From: Geosiphon pyriformis
Lineage: Eukaryota; Glomeromycota; Glomeromycetes; Archaeosporales; Geosiphonaceae
Direction of reading: 5' to 3'
DNA: 64,000 bases
NCBI GenBank assembly: GCA_016748015.1
Contig: JAAOMT010000085.1
Location: forward strand, 104,967-168,966
Shown here: positions 1 to 13,500 of the stretch, piece by piece
How the letters are laid out: each line of letters opens with the position of its first letter
Position numbering within the stretch: position 1 is the first letter of the stretch
The notes under the pieces: generated by a model
The model's database searches: none
Seen by the model: the letters and a program-made list of their open reading frames with translations, nothing else
Told to the model about the DNA's origin: nothing
Position numbers and translations under genes: made by a program

Positions 1-946
1 TATCTTGATTAAAAAAGATACAATACATATGATCAGAGCTGATTAAGACAAAAAATTATAAAATACTAGGAATTTTCATAGAGCATTGCTCTATACTCTG
101 CTAATAAGAACAAATACTCATGATATTTGGGATTTTGTTGGTTTTATAGATGAGAAAACATGTGCAATTAATCATCATCCAAGTATATATGTTCAAGTTA
201 GATGTTTCATTGTTTGTTTTGACTTGGCTGAGACTTTGGATGCTGTTATGCAAACCACACCAGTAGTGAGGAATGCTTATCTTTGCTGGTTTTGTCTTGT
301 TTCTGCTGTGTGTGCCAAGTATAAGAAATCTGGTTATACATTTTTGGACTGTGTTTTTGGTAGAAAATTTTTTTTTGGTGGCTTGTCTTGCAAAGTTTTT
401 TCGGATGTTAATAAAAGCAGACTGGCTGCCATTTATGCCAAATATTCAGTTCTGGTAGCTCATCTTGTTTCTTTTGGTAGTACTTCTTGAACACAGATAG
501 CTGGTGGGTTATCTTTCCTATTTCTTCTTTTAAACAATGGTTCAGTCAATTTTGGTTCTTCTTCAAAGAAAAAACCTACTCCACTGGTGTTTGTAGAAAT
601 AAATGACAAGTTTGCTGCTCTTGAATACAGTCTCACCAACCTCATAGAGCAAGTTAATAAGCTGGCTAAAAATTTGGATGTATTCAGGCCAATGGTTTTC
701 CAGCTTAGCTCTAAATGTTAACTGTTGATGACCTCTTTATTATAGAATCAAGAAGTAGATATAGTAATAAGTAAGGATTCAAGTGTGGTCACTAGTGGTA
801 AAGCTATCATGAGAATAGTGAGTTTTGACTCATCAGTGGTCTTAAAACTGAAAGATACTTTGAACAATTTAATTAAAACAGTAATGGACTTTTTGGCTAA
901 AATAGAGAATGCTGATATGGATTCTGGCAATCATTTCTCTCAATGA
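1..946 (+). pseudogene. LINE A ORF1 (gag-like) 3' part
   Basis: Frames around 86-490 and onward match the C-terminal two thirds of ORF1 in copy C. A zinc-knuckle relic lies at 311-352, in which the second Cys and the His of the CX2CX4HX4C pattern have both become Tyr (TGT to TAT, CAT to TAT). The frame ends at the TGA at 944-946, which overlaps the ORF2 ATG at 943-945. Several stops interrupt it. Nucleic-acid binding is the expected role of the intact protein. Confidence 0.8.
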
Positions 947-3900
947 CTGCTCTTATTTGAAAAATAGCTATGTATAATATCAAAGGCATAAATAATGCTG
1001 CTAAACAAGCAGACATTATTCAATGGCACAAAGATATGAATAATTTGATTTCAATTTTTACAGAGACAAAGCTGAAAGGAAAGATTCATCTGTGGATTAC
1101 TAATAAGTATGATAGTGTTTGGGTTTTTACTTCTGGTTTGAATTCTGGTTACATGAACTCTGAGATCACAGTTGTCATAGAAGCATCTTTGGCTAGACAT
1201 GTGTGTAAAATTTCTGAAGTGCCTGGTTAGCTCCTTTTTGTCAGGTTACTTTTCAAAAATAAACTTTTTGTTTCAATTTTGGGGCTCTATGCTAGTGTTT
1301 TTTCTACAGTTCAGTTTGCTCAAGCTAGTAATATCAATTCTCTAATTGCAAAGACTGTAAATGAATTCTCTTTTGTTATTTTGGGTAGCAATTTTAATAA
1401 AGATAATTTCCACAGATGTGCTAATTTTAAGAAGTGCTTCAATTTAGGTTTGGTTAATTCCTTAGGTAGAAGCTCATTTGTAAAGATGCCAACATAAGCC
1501 AATTTTAGGAATGTTGCAAAAATAATTGACTATATATTCATTTCTTCTAACTTGATTAATACATTAGTGAATTATGACATATTTTCAATTAAAAAATATT
1601 TTGATACTAATTACCAAGCTGTCTTTATTTCTGTAAGGCTAAGTGGTTTGTTGGATATGTATTTGAATCTTTTATGTAAGCAGACAAATATGAATCATTA
1701 AAAGTTTGATGTTAAAAATATGAATGAGATGAAATAGAGTGAATTTAAAAATGCTATAGCAGCAAATATAGTAATGTTTTTTGACAACTTTACTACATCC
1801 AGGCAATTCTCTAATTTGGATGCAATATGAGAAGTTGTTTACAAGGTTGTTACTTTTTTGGCTAATGAGACATTCAAAAAAAGTGGTTTAAGAGTTTTAA
1901 TAATGTCTTTACCAAAAAAATTTCTAGGTTTTACAAGTTAGAAATTTTGGTGTCTAAATTGGTAAAGGCTTCTTGTTTGGTTTCTAGTAAGAAATTTACA
2001 TTGTTAATAAATACATGGAATGTGCTTAACACAGCTAGTGCATTGGCTGTGAATTCTTTTTTTCTGTCAAAATCTAGTTTTAACATTATTCAGTTGGTTT
2101 TGGTCAGAACAAGAAAGTTTTATTGTTTTTCCAAGTTGCTGAAATTCAGGCATGCTGAAAAATCTCACATCAAATTAGCTATCATTAAAAGAATAGAAAG
2201 TTTTGAATTAGACAGGAGTCATACTATTAGGAGTGTGTTGAAACATTCTTTTCACAAAGTGGTGCTGAATTATCTAATGGTGGAAAATGAATTGGTTTTG
2301 AAGCCCAAGTTGGTTAAATCTAAGATAAATGAAATCATAGAAAGTTGGACCAGGAAGCATGAAGTAATCTCTAATATTTCTGATGATTGGTTTTGTCAAT
2401 ATTAGCCTTAAAGTCGTGTTTTCAATGGTGCTTTTTTTGATGTGATATGTTTGATTGGTTTTAATGAAATTTTTGGTGTAATCTCAAGTCTGCCTAATGA
2501 AAAAGCAGCTGGTCCATCTGGCATCTTAAATAAATTGTGAAAACACTGTGACAATCAGGTTTTGGATATGTTTTTGGTGCTTTTGAATTTGTGCTTGGTT
2601 TGTAAATCAGTACTTGAATCTTGAAAAAGAGCTTGGGTTTTAATGATTTTCAAGCCATATAAGTAAAAAGGTGTTTTTATAAATACCTAGCTTATTGCTT
2701 TAATTAAAACAGCTTGCAAAATTCTTTCCAAAATTCTTTCAGACAGGATTTTTTCTGTTTGTTGTGTTTTTGGAGTTCTTTAGAGAAATAATTTTTCTGT
2801 TTTAAAAAATATGACAATACAGTCTTCCATTTTTGCCATTAGTTCTGTGGTTAAGGATGCCTTAGAGAAAAACCAGGAACTGTGGCTTGTTTTGCAAGAT
2901 ATACATAAGACTTATAACTCTGTTGGGTGAAAACATCTTAGGAAAAGTTTGGTTAAGATCAAAATGTGCAGCAGGTTCATTAAATCTTTTGGTAGCATTC
3001 ACAATAGTCATGTTAACAGAGTGATAACAAATTTTGGTTTGACTGATAAGTATTGAATTCATGATGGGTTGGATCAAGGAGAAGTTTTTTACCCCTTTTT
3101 TGGTACATATTCTATAATCTACTCTTATGTGAAGTCAAGAGACAGAAAAGCATGTGTGATTACAGATTGAACTCTTATTTTATTGCTAAAACTGGCCAGG
3201 TAGAATCTCAGACTGGGTTAACATTCTTTCTTACTGTTGATGCTTTTGTTAATAATATAATATGAGTTGGTAGTAGCCAAACTGTCACACAACACATCCT
3301 TAATGTTGCTAGTAAATTTTTTCAGTTCAATAACATTTCAATTAATAATGACAAGATTGTAGCCATTCTTATTAATTGCAAGATAGCAAACTCATCTTTG
3401 ACTATTGGCTTGCCTATTTCTATTACTAAAAAAAAGAAATCTTATTGCTATTTGGGCATTTTTTTATCTTTTAAGGGTTTATTAAAGCCCAGTTTAGCTA
3501 AAACTCATTTGAATGTCTGGTTTTTTACCAATTTAGTTTTAAGAAAGGCAATTTCCAATAAGCAGTTTGTATATTTGGTGTCTGCAGTTCTTTATTCTAT
3601 TGTTAGCTATAGAACTTAATTCAGTTACATTTCTATTGGCACGTGTAATAAATGAGACACTCTAATTTGCAAGGGTTTAAAGTCTAAATCTGGTTTGTTA
3701 CTCAATTTCTCCAATAATACTATGCATTACTCTTCTTTATATGGTCTCTAAATGTTTGAACAAATTCAGGCTGAAAGTAAATTGGCTGTTGTTGTTTCTT
3801 TTGTAAACTTTGTTGGGATTTTGGGTCAGCTGTTTTTTCACAGATTCTATAACCTGCAGATTCTTAGCTGGTGTTTGCTCTACTCTTTGCAGTTTCTAGT

Positions 3901-5627
3901 TTATATCAATGTCAATCCTTTGAATAATTTTTTGACAGGTGTGATCTGTATTTTTTCTGAATATAATATGTTCTTGGATGTTCCTATGGCTAATGCTTTT
4001 AAATTTCAAAGTAGAACTCCTATGTCTTTTGTTTTCAGTAATTCAAATTATTCTAAATATTTTTTTTCACTTTAATGCTATGAGGTTGCCTTTGTAGAAC
4101 AGCTTTACAACTATAAAGACAATGTTTTTGATTGGAAAATATTCAAGTAGTAGAAGTGATTAGATCCTTGTGGCCTAATTCTGGTTTGGTTTGAGCTCTC
4201 TGTTCATTTTCTTTGTGGTGTGAGTCTTTTTTCTGTCTCCTTTCCACCTTTGAACAGTGGCAGCTCTTTAAATATTCTTGAGTTTTATGAGTTTGAGATC
4301 ATTTGTGATGATTTTTTGGGTACTAAAGTGGATTAACTTTCAGTTTATATGAATAAATCTTTATGTGATTTGGGAACTTTGGACATAAAGACTGGTGCTG
4401 CAGCTTTTTTCAAAAACATGAATTTAAGTTTAGGTGTTAGAGTCTTGGGTTTGGTGTCTTTTACTATGGCAAAGTTGTAGGCCATTGTATTGGTTCTTGA
4501 ATGTATTACTTTATCTCATTTAGTCAACCTATATTCAAACAGTCAGACTGCTATGGATAGTTGCAAATCAGAATTAAGTTTGGCTTGTCCAGATTTCAGG
4601 AATTATTGTTGAATTAAACATCATCACATTGTGAATATTATCCAATGCAAAAATTTAAAGATTAATTGGCACAAGGTTAAGAGTCACTTGGGTGTTGCAG
4701 GTAATAAACATGTTGATATGCTTGCCAGGGCTGCCATTTTCTTTAGTTGGTGTCTTCTATATTTGGTCAGTGAGCATTATATTAGAATTGGTAGTAATAC
4801 TGTTTCTGGCAACTCTAGATATTTTATTCATGGGGTTTTTTGGTCAATTAATTGTGTGTGTTGGGAGATTAACTCTGGCTCTTGAATTGTGTTGGATAGT
4901 TTACATGCAGATATTAATTGGTTTAAGTCTTTTCTGGTTTGGCATCCTAACTTCTATATGGCTGCTGGTTTTACCAGCAAATGTTCAGCTAAATTCTACA
5001 CATATCTTATGAAAGCTCTATATCATTGGCTACCTATTGCTTTGCATAAGTGGCTGTACAACAAGTGTTATTCCAATGTTGTATGTTTGTTTTGTGGTAA
5101 AGTGAAGGTTTCAAACCATGTTTTTTCTTGTGCTTTTGATACTGCTGGTTATGTTTGGTTAGTGAATGCTTATGTGAATACTTGAAGAGCATTTTCTGGT
5201 CTTTTTTACTCTGCTTCTTGTGTTTCACAATTGTTATCTATCTGTGTTTCTGATGTTGTAATTAGTGTGGCTTTGTGTAAGGGCTTTGTTTTTAATAACT
5301 GGTATTGTGAGTCTGTTTCTATTTTCGAGGATCCCAAGATAGCAAGTCAAAATATTATTAATTTTGTGCACAAATTTTGTCTGGCTTTTCAGAATAAATT
5401 TTGGTTGATTTGTGCCAAATACAGAGCTTTCATGGAGAAGAATAAGCTAATCCTACATGATGGATCTATTTTTGTTTCAGTTTCTGGGTTTTTTTTTGTT
5501 GCTTTTGGCTAGCATAGTCAAATTATTAGGTATAGTTGAAATTATTGATGTTAGTTTCAGTTTTTATAAATCTTGTTTGTTTTTCTCAGGTATAGGTAAC
5601 ATGGTTTCTGTTCATATAGGTGGTTAG
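943..5627 (+). pseudogene. LINE A ORF2 (endonuclease-RT-RNase H) remnant
   Basis: Domain order is read by comparison with copies B and C. An APE-type endonuclease lies at about 960-1640 (stretches like TETKLKGKIH and LGSNFNKDN are visible). RT spans about 2440-3480, with the active-site box at 3245-3256 reading F-V-N-N. A decayed RNase H lies at about 4340-4750. A Cys/His motif (CLFCGKVKVSNHVFSC) lies near 5080-5130. Catalytic Asp codons in RT motif A, the RT box and RNase H have become Asn, and many stops are present, so the enzyme is dead. Confidence 0.85.
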
Positions 5628-5738
5628 TATTGTTTTGTTTGACCTGAATGGCTGGTCATGTGTAGAAAATGCATAATTTACATTTAGTTTAGATCAATTA
5701 TATAATGTATTATATAAACATATAAAAAAAAAAAAACA
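5628..5738 (+). repeat. LINE 3' UTR and A-rich tail (copy A)
   Basis: It follows the ORF2 stop and carries the family 3' module (GGCTGGTCATGTGTAGAAAA, then a TTTAGTTTAGAT motif and a GTATTA block) before a run of A. The same module ends copies B, C, D, E and two orphan tails near 54.1-54.5 kb. Confidence 0.75.
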
Positions 5739-5899
5739 TTATAAAATCAAATAATTAAGATTAAACCAATTTTTTAATATCTTAATAATTTATTTTTTTA
5801 GAAAAAATAGAGTTTATATAATTAAAGCTAATTAAACAAACAATTATAAAATATTAAAATACATATTAAACTTTGTTATATATTTTTTTAATAAGCATT

Positions 5900-8878
5900 A
5901 ATATTTATAATCTGTGAAATTTTGTTGGTTTAATTAATAAAAAAACTTGTATTATTAATTATAATCTGATAATTTATTCTTATATTAAATGTGTAATTAT
6001 TTGGTTTAATAATAATAAAAATCTGGTTAAGACTTTAATTATTATTTTTATTATAAAAAATTTTTTTTATTGGTTTTATTTAATTTTAATAAATTATTTA
6101 ACTTATAGTAAATCTTAATTATATTTTTTTTTAGTATAATTTTTTTGCAAATAAACAAATTTGGTCTGAAAATTGTTGAAATTTCAGTTTTATGAATTTG
6201 TCAATATATTAAATTTTCATTAATTAAAATATTGAATTTTGTAAAATATTTTACATGTATTAAATAAGTTATAGAGTCTAAAAGCTGCTCTGAATTTATA
6301 GCAAGTATTTATTAGTCTGGCTATTGTCTTAAATTTGTTGTGTATTTGCTTTTGTATAGCTTTGAAGATAAGATTGGTTGTTTTTAGTTCTAGTTTCTGT
6401 TGGTACAGTGTTTTTTTAATTTCGAAATATCAATAATTAGAAGTATATTCACTGTTTTTATTAAGACATATTTGAAGTTTTTATTGTATTGTGACATTTG
6501 GAGAAATGTCAATAAGTGTAAACAATAAGTTTTTTTTTAAAGCTTGTTTCAAAAGTTTTGGTAATTGATTTTTAGAATAACTTCTTGTGTTTTTTTATAA
6601 AAATAATATTTTTGAAAATTATTTACTACTAAAACTGTAGTTTTTTTTTAAGTATAATTAATTTAACTTTTATTGATTGTAATAAATAAGTCAGAAAGTA
6701 TTTTTAAAGTTAATATTAATTTTTGGAATATTTGTTAAATATTTTGAAAAATAAATATTATAAAGTTAAATAGAATTTAAATAAATTTTTTGTAAAAATA
6801 AAAGAAAAAAAAATTATTTTTGGTATAAAAGTTTTATATATTTTTAGTTTGGATATTTTCTGGTAATTATTTTATTATTTTTGTTTAATGTTTCTGTATT
6901 ATTTTAAAAGAAATACTATTAAAAATTAAATTAAATATTCAAATTTGGTTGTTGTTTTATTATAACTATTGGTTCTAAATTTTAGAAAATATTTTCAGGA
7001 TTAATTAAAAAAAAATATGTATTAATTTGTAAAATTAATGATTTAAGATTGTTTCTAAAATAATAGTGCTTCAATTAATTTCTATGTACAACTTTGGTTA
7101 AAACTTTGTTATTAAGTCATAACTTGTATAATTCATTGCCTAAGATTTTATGAATATAAAATAGTTTGTCTTATTTATGTTTAAAATTTTCACTTTATTG
7201 TTTTTTAGTCTTAGTTCTGTATAAGAAAATTTTGTTTTTAACTTTAAATTTGTTGGTGACTAGTGACAATTTGTTGACATACTATTTTTTTTGTTAAGCT
7301 TAAAAGTATTTAATATAAGTGGCTGTAATTTGTTGTTTTCCTTTCAATGTACTAAAAAAAATGTAAGCTCTTTATTAAAATGTTTATTAGAAGTTTTTTT
7401 TGGTAATAGATTATACTAGATATGTTTCTACAGTAAATTTAATTGACAATATTGCTGTTTTTTTGTAAGTTAAATCAAATAATATGTGTTTTATTGTATC
7501 TTGTTTTAGTGTTTTATATACTAGTAACACTAATAGAATAAAAATATCTTATTTCTGCTCAAAATTGGTTAAGACTTTGGTTAGTAATTTACATAATGTC
7601 TAGTTAAAATGTTCCATTAATTCATTTGTTTATGAATGATATAGTAATAATAAAAGTCATTTGACTTTAAATTACTTACAAATTTTTTGTATTAAGTTGT
7701 TTACAAAGTGTGTTTCTTGATTAGATAAGAGTTCAATTAAATATCTATGTTTATAAATAATATTTTTGTAAATAAAATTTCTTATTAATTTTGTATCTGC
7801 TTTTTAGATGACTTTGGTTTCAGGTCATTTGGTAAGATAATTTATTGTGACTGCTATATAACAGTTTTTTTGAATAGTAATAAGTAGTAATCTGATTAAA
7901 TCAATTTCTATTTTGTTAAAAAGTTGTCCAACTTTAATTGGATTTAAAGATTCAATAAGACAAGTTTTTTCTCTTTTTTGATAACTATTACATGATTCTA
8001 TATATTGTTAAATGTTTTAATACATATATAGCCAAAAATAATGTTCAAGTATTTTTTAGATTATACTATTTTTTTTTAAGTATATTGATAAAAAATTTGT
8101 GTATATGTTGTATAAGATGGTTTTTTTCTTATTTTGTTGGACTAATCTGAATAAATTTGTTGGTTTTTTGTGGTTTTAGTAATAAATTTTGTTATGCAAA
8201 ATAAAATATTGCTTTGCTTGGTTTTGTAGTCAATGTTTTTCAATTAAAAATTAATTTTCTGGTATATTAAGAATGTCTAAATAGTTTTTGATGTTGTTGT
8301 AGTTTTCAAAATCCATTGTTTTGTTATTAATTTGTTGAATTGTTGAGTTGTTAGTATAAGTTCTAATTTTGTTTTATCTAGAAAAATTATTAATATTTAT
8401 ATATAATTTTCTTGATTTGTAGTATATAATATATTTGTAATTAGCTAGAAAATCAGTCTATCAAAATTGCTTTGTATTGAGTTCAGATCTTTTTTTATTG
8501 AGCTATTTAAGATTAATATTATTTATAATAATGTTGAATTGGTGTTTATTTCTGAAGTATTGCTAAAAGTATTTGAAAACCCAAATAATGGCTGCTGTTT
8601 CTAATTTAATTGAGCCATATTTAAGTTCTGTTGGTTTAAAAGTTCTGTTAGCATAGGCAATTACTTATTTATTGCAATTATTATTTAATTGTAATAGAAT
8701 AATACTAAAGATTATATGTAAAGTATCAGTAACTAACTAAAATCTTTTGTTGAAGTCAAAATAAGCAAAAAATAAAGCCATAATAAGTCTTTCTTTGAGA
8801 ATATTAAATGCTTGTTATTGGATTTGAGTTTATTAATATCTTTATTAATTAGGTAATTAAGTAAATTAATTAATTTTG
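5900..8878 (-). mobile_element. Decayed Ty3/Gypsy polyprotein region (Gypsy-1), RNase H to integrase
   Basis: Reading the minus strand from about 8760 down gives an RNase H segment (IAYANRTFKPTELKYGSIK pattern) at about 8760-8560. An integrase zinc-binding relic and a core linker (NPIKVGQLFNKIEIDLI) follow at about 8170-7890. The integrase core continues to about 7350, with recognisable FIYKNIIYKH and ELLSNQETHFVN strings where active copies have D residues. Gag, protease and most of RT are missing upstream, and stops are frequent. From about 7300 down to 5900 the DNA is AT-rich with no motif I can name; it may hold the rest of pol and the 3' end. No 3' LTR was found. Confidence 0.7.
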
Positions 8879-9659
8879 TGCCAGTTATTTTGTATAGTTA
8901 CATTTTAATAAATGTCAACTTTTTTCTAAAAATTGCTTATTTAAAAGCTTATTAAATTGTTTAGTTATTTTATAGTAAAAGTTAATTCTTCTACAAAAAT
9001 TTTGTTTATAGACTATTCTAATAATTATAATAATAAAAAAAGAAAAAATATAAAAAATATAAAAAATATAAAATTTTGTTAAAAGAATTATTTTCTGATT
9101 CAAGTTTGGAGTTACTAACTGTTTATTAAAATTGGTAGTTAATTAATTTCAAAATATTAGTTAAATTTTATAGAATTTTAAATGTAATTATTTTAAGAAT
9201 TGGTTTTCAAAGTATATTTTTATTTTGAATTTGTGCTGTAGGATAATTCTAAAAAAGATAAGATATTTATAGTAAAATACATTTTCTTAAAAAAAAAGCT
9301 CTTCTTTTATATAACTTGTTGTAATACTAGTTTATAAACTTAAATTTTTTCTTTTGCTATAATTTTGGCAAACTAAAAATATATTTTGTTAAACTACAAG
9401 TTATTTTATTAAACTATTAACTATTTATTATTTTGACAAATTTTGGCAAATTCTTGAATATTATATAGTTTGGAGTATTGTATAATTTGATTATTTTAAT
9501 TTTTATTGTACAAATTAGATTATTAATTAAATAGTAATATTTGATAATTTAATTAAGTAATAAAATAATAATTGAAATAATATTAATATATACTAATTAA
9601 TAATAGAAACTATAAGAATAATTTTATGCTAATTAATAATTAAAATTTCTTTAATAATA
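8879..9659. repeat. Truncated LTR, same family as the solo LTR at 28898-29903
   Basis: It aligns from TGCCAGTTATTTTGTATAGT (29060 in the intact copy) to the terminal TAATA at 9659 (TAACA in the intact copy). The first 162 bp of the LTR are missing at the 8879 side, where the Gypsy-1 RNase H region begins. An imperfect nine-base (AAAAAATAT) array lies at about 9043-9073. The likeliest reading is the 5' LTR of a minus-strand Gypsy-1 that suffered an internal deletion. Confidence 0.65.
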
Positions 9660-10221
9660 TTATTGACCTAATCATTAATCTGGTTATTAATTACTTTTAA
9701 TAACTATATAAGTGATGAGTTTCTTAACTATAGAAAAACATATAGTAATTGATCAAGAATAAATAAAATAACAACTATTATCTCAATTTTTCTCCTATTA
9801 GTTATTCTTTTTTCCTTATCTTCAAGTATCTAAACATCTTGAAATAAAAAATTACTTGTTGGCATTTATCTACCCTTTTTTTGAATTATATAATTGTAGT
9901 ATTTGAAGATTATTCAATAAAATATGACTAAAAAGCACATATAATATCTAATATTAAATTTTAAAAACACTAACATAAGACATAAAATTATATTAGTGTG
10001 TTATTATTTGTTGACAGTACAGATTATCCTTTTATCTTCAAATTTTTTGGTTATTCTTTAAAAAAAATAACAATTAAAATATTTTATAAAACTGATCTCA
10101 CATATTAAATTCATACTTATTTAATTTGTTTCTTAAAGTTGAATTTCTTTTGATTTATTCTATTATTATACAATCCTGTTTTCTCTTACTATCTATTAGC
10201 TTATTATTCCAACTTATAACA
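9660..10221. repeat. 5'-truncated LTR of the Gypsy-2 family
   Basis: It aligns with both LTRs of Gypsy-2 (35948-36565 and 42735-43385) from about LTR position 57 to the end, closing at TAACA (10217-10221). Shared landmarks include CATCTTGA followed by an ATTACTTGTTGGCATTT stretch and TTAGCTTATTATT near the end. The first ~57 bp are lacking where it abuts the other LTR fragment. Confidence 0.75.
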
Positions 10222-10429
10222 ATTTTATTAATTTATTTTAACTAAAATTTTATTATTAATATTTGAAAAAAATATGTACAAATTATGTAATCTAAAACAA
10301 ATACCAAATTTCTCTGTAATTTTAAGCAGTTTTATAATATTACTAGAAAATTAAGATAACAAGTTATAAATAATAGAAAACAAAAAGTTATTATAAGATA
10401 TTAAACTATATTTTACTGTAATATTTTTG
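10222..10429. other. AT-rich spacer
   Basis: About 200 bp of AT-rich DNA between the LTR end and the 3' tail of LINE B. No coding signal or repeat structure was recognised. Confidence 0.5.
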
Positions 10430-10581
10430 TATTTTATTTTATTTTTTATTTTTTTTATTAATGTTTAACAAGTGAGGCCCAAAAGCCACCTAGTGCAATA
10501 CATTAAACTAAGCAATCTAAACTAAGTGCTAATCATGCACTTTCTACACGTGACCAACCACTTGGACCAATTAGAGCAACA

Positions 10582-13500
10582 CTATAAATCTATCAGAACA
10601 GAAACCACACCATTTATACCAGAAAAAAAGCAGCTATGTTCATGAAAACCAAAACAGACACCAACCACCTCGGAAATCCCAAGCAACCTAATCATCCCAG
10701 CAGAAAACATGTATGACAAACCATGAATCACAAGATACACAGAACCATCAAGTAGAATTAAACTGCCTTTTTCCATCAAAGCCCTATATTTAGCTCTAAC
10801 CACTCAAATATCCAAGCAGTAAGCAGTACCCAATTCTCGAACAAAATCAACAATAAACTTGCCCACAACCTTGGTATTACCTAGAATAGATGAAGCTTCC
10901 TGAACCCAATCTCTGAACACAAAACCTTTGCCCACAGTAGTATACAACACATTATCAGATGTGCACAGAGAAAGCACCTGTGAAACACGAGACGAATGCA
11001 AGTCCAATCCAGAAACACTTTGTCACTTGACCAGATGAGACTTAAGAATACTCTTACAAGCATCAAAATTAAATGTGCAAATGAAGAAATGGTCGGAACT
11101 TTCCACCTCACCACAATGCAGACATGAGACACTTGGGTAAATCTTACTATACAGACATTTTCACACAGCAACTAGGAGATGGTAGTGAAGAGCCTTTAAA
11201 AAATAAGAGCACAAACCAGCCATAGATTTACTGGTAAAGCCAGCTGCCATATGGGAGTCAGGATGCCACACTAAAGCAGTATGAAACCAGTCCACATTAC
11301 CAAGCAAACTGTTATCAACAACGTTGAAACCAGAACCAAACTCCTAGTGAGCCTGATTAATAGACCTGAAAATCTCACAAGCAAAATAACGAACATTTCC
11401 AGACACTGTCTCCCCAGTAGCCATGATAAATCTCTCTCTAACCAAAACAGGAAGCACCAAAGAAGAGCTTGCAGCTAGACCAACCAACTTATTAGCATAC
11501 TCATTACCTACAACATCTGAATGTCCTTTTATCTTATGCCAAGAAACAATAAGCTGCTTATCTCTAATTAAATTGACAATGCCATGTCACTCCATCCAAC
11601 AGTGGTTGTGGAAATCCAGAGACACCAGAGCAGATTCAGCCACACATACATCCAATGCAGCCTAACTGTCTGAATAAACCACCACAGAACTGTCAAGAGA
11701 AACACACTTTAATGTCAAAGCAATCGCCAGCAGTTTTACCATAGTCAAAGACACCAATCCACCAATCTTAACACCAATATCCATGTCCAGATCTGAGAAA
11801 TAAGCAGCAGCACCACATTTCATTTCACATGAACCCAAATCTCTCAATGATCTATCAGTGTAGACATTGACTACCCTTATATTTGCTGAAGAGAGACAAT
11901 GGCTCAATCTGGAAACTACACCTGAACTGCAAACATTCATATCCCATGAATCTTTAATGCGCAAATCATCAGAAGTAGAAGATTGATTCAAAAAATTACA
12001 AATCAAAGTGAACCAATGAGGGGTGAGGCCCCTCGGATCAAGTCTCTTCCAATGACGAAAGCTTTTTCAATCAAAAATTAAACTTTTTTTGATATATAAC
12101 TGCTCAGCAAAGGGGACCCAAACTTTTTGAGAAATAAAGAGACATTATAAAACAAAAAAGCACTTAGGACTGCAGATATTGGTGTTCCACCAAAAAATCA
12201 GAATGCAGAAACAGAGAGATTGCCAAGAGACATGCCACAGTCCAAAAAATTCTAACAACTCCTGCCAAAAAATTATTGACCAGACTGACATGCAACCTAA
12301 TTGGACAACATAAAAGATAAATAGATGACTAACCCAAGACTTGAAGATCCAGAGATCTATGATTGAACAAATGACCAAGAATACCATCAGCGTTTGAGAA
12401 ACACAACACAGAAGCCACCTTGTATTCAGTTTGCAACTGCTCAAAAGATCTTAAACCATACAAAAAAGGATGATAAAGGGTCTCATTGGGAAAGTCTCTT
12501 GGAAGACCAGCTTTAAGCCTTAACCCCTTCTTGATCAATGTATCCCACTTCATACACACATTCCTGGAGACAAAGCTGAACTGAGTCCTATAACTGATAA
12601 TTGGTTGTAACACAGCTAATACTAAATAAAAAAACTGCTTGTCTGAAATAGCTTTCTTGAGAACCAAATTGACAAAAAACTTGACATCCATGTGTGCCTT
12701 AGCCAAGCTTGGTTTGGACAATCTCTCAGATGACAAATAAATGCCAAGATATCAATAAGACTTTTTTTTGCAAGCAATTGAAATTGGCAGATCACTAATT
12801 GACAATGAAGTATTACTAACTCTCTGATTAATAGAAATGGCTACAGTTTTTTCATTATTGATAAAAATGTTATTTATCTTAAAAAATTCACTTGCTGTGT
12901 CCAGGATATACTGAGTGGCAGCCTGACTGCTTCTCACCCAGATGGTATTATCCATGAATACACCAGCAGCCAGAAAAGAAGTCAAACTGCCTTGGTTTTC
13001 TATTCTGCTAGTCTTAGCTACAAATTTAGTATCAATTCAGTAACCACACAAACTTTTCTGTCTTTTGACCTCACACAAAAGGGGGTCATAAAAAATTCTC
13101 CACAGCAAAGGAAAGAAAACCTCACCCTGATCAAGACTATCATGCACCCAGTAGTCATCTGTTAGACCAAAATCAGTCATAATCTGGTTAACGCAGTTAT
13201 TGTGAATTAAACCAAAAAATATAATAAAATGCCTGCACATTTTGATCTGAACCAAACTATTATGCAAGTAATGCCAACCTACAAAGTTATAGGCTTTATG
13301 CATATCTTGTAACACAAGCCAAAGCTTACAATCCTTTTCCAAAGTGTCTTTAACAACTGAACCAATGGCAAAAATAGGAGACTAAGTGGTCGTTCTTTTA
13401 AGCACTAAAAAATTGTTCTCACGAAGTACTGCATGCTGAAAAAATTCTGTCAGACAACAACTTAGAAAGAATCTTATGGGCAGTCTCAATTAAAGCAATT

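Larger units (their letters stand above)
1..5738 (+). mobile_element. LINE copy A, cut by the window edge, heavily decayed
   Basis: Non-LTR retrotransposon of the same family as copy C (15398-21835). The first base corresponds to about position 16066 of C, so the element begins before the window. It keeps the end of ORF1, all of ORF2 (endonuclease, RT, RNase H, C-terminal zinc motif) and the 3' UTR ending in an A-run near 5735. Dozens of in-frame stops arise from TGG to TGA/TAG and CAG/CAA to TAG/TAA changes. CpG dinucleotides are almost absent, unlike copy C. It cannot encode a working protein. Confidence 0.9.

Noticed and set aside
8915-9103. 62-codon minus-strand frame rich in Phe/Ile/Tyr
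   Set aside because: It lies inside the truncated LTR and is produced by the (AAAAAATAT) array; not a gene.
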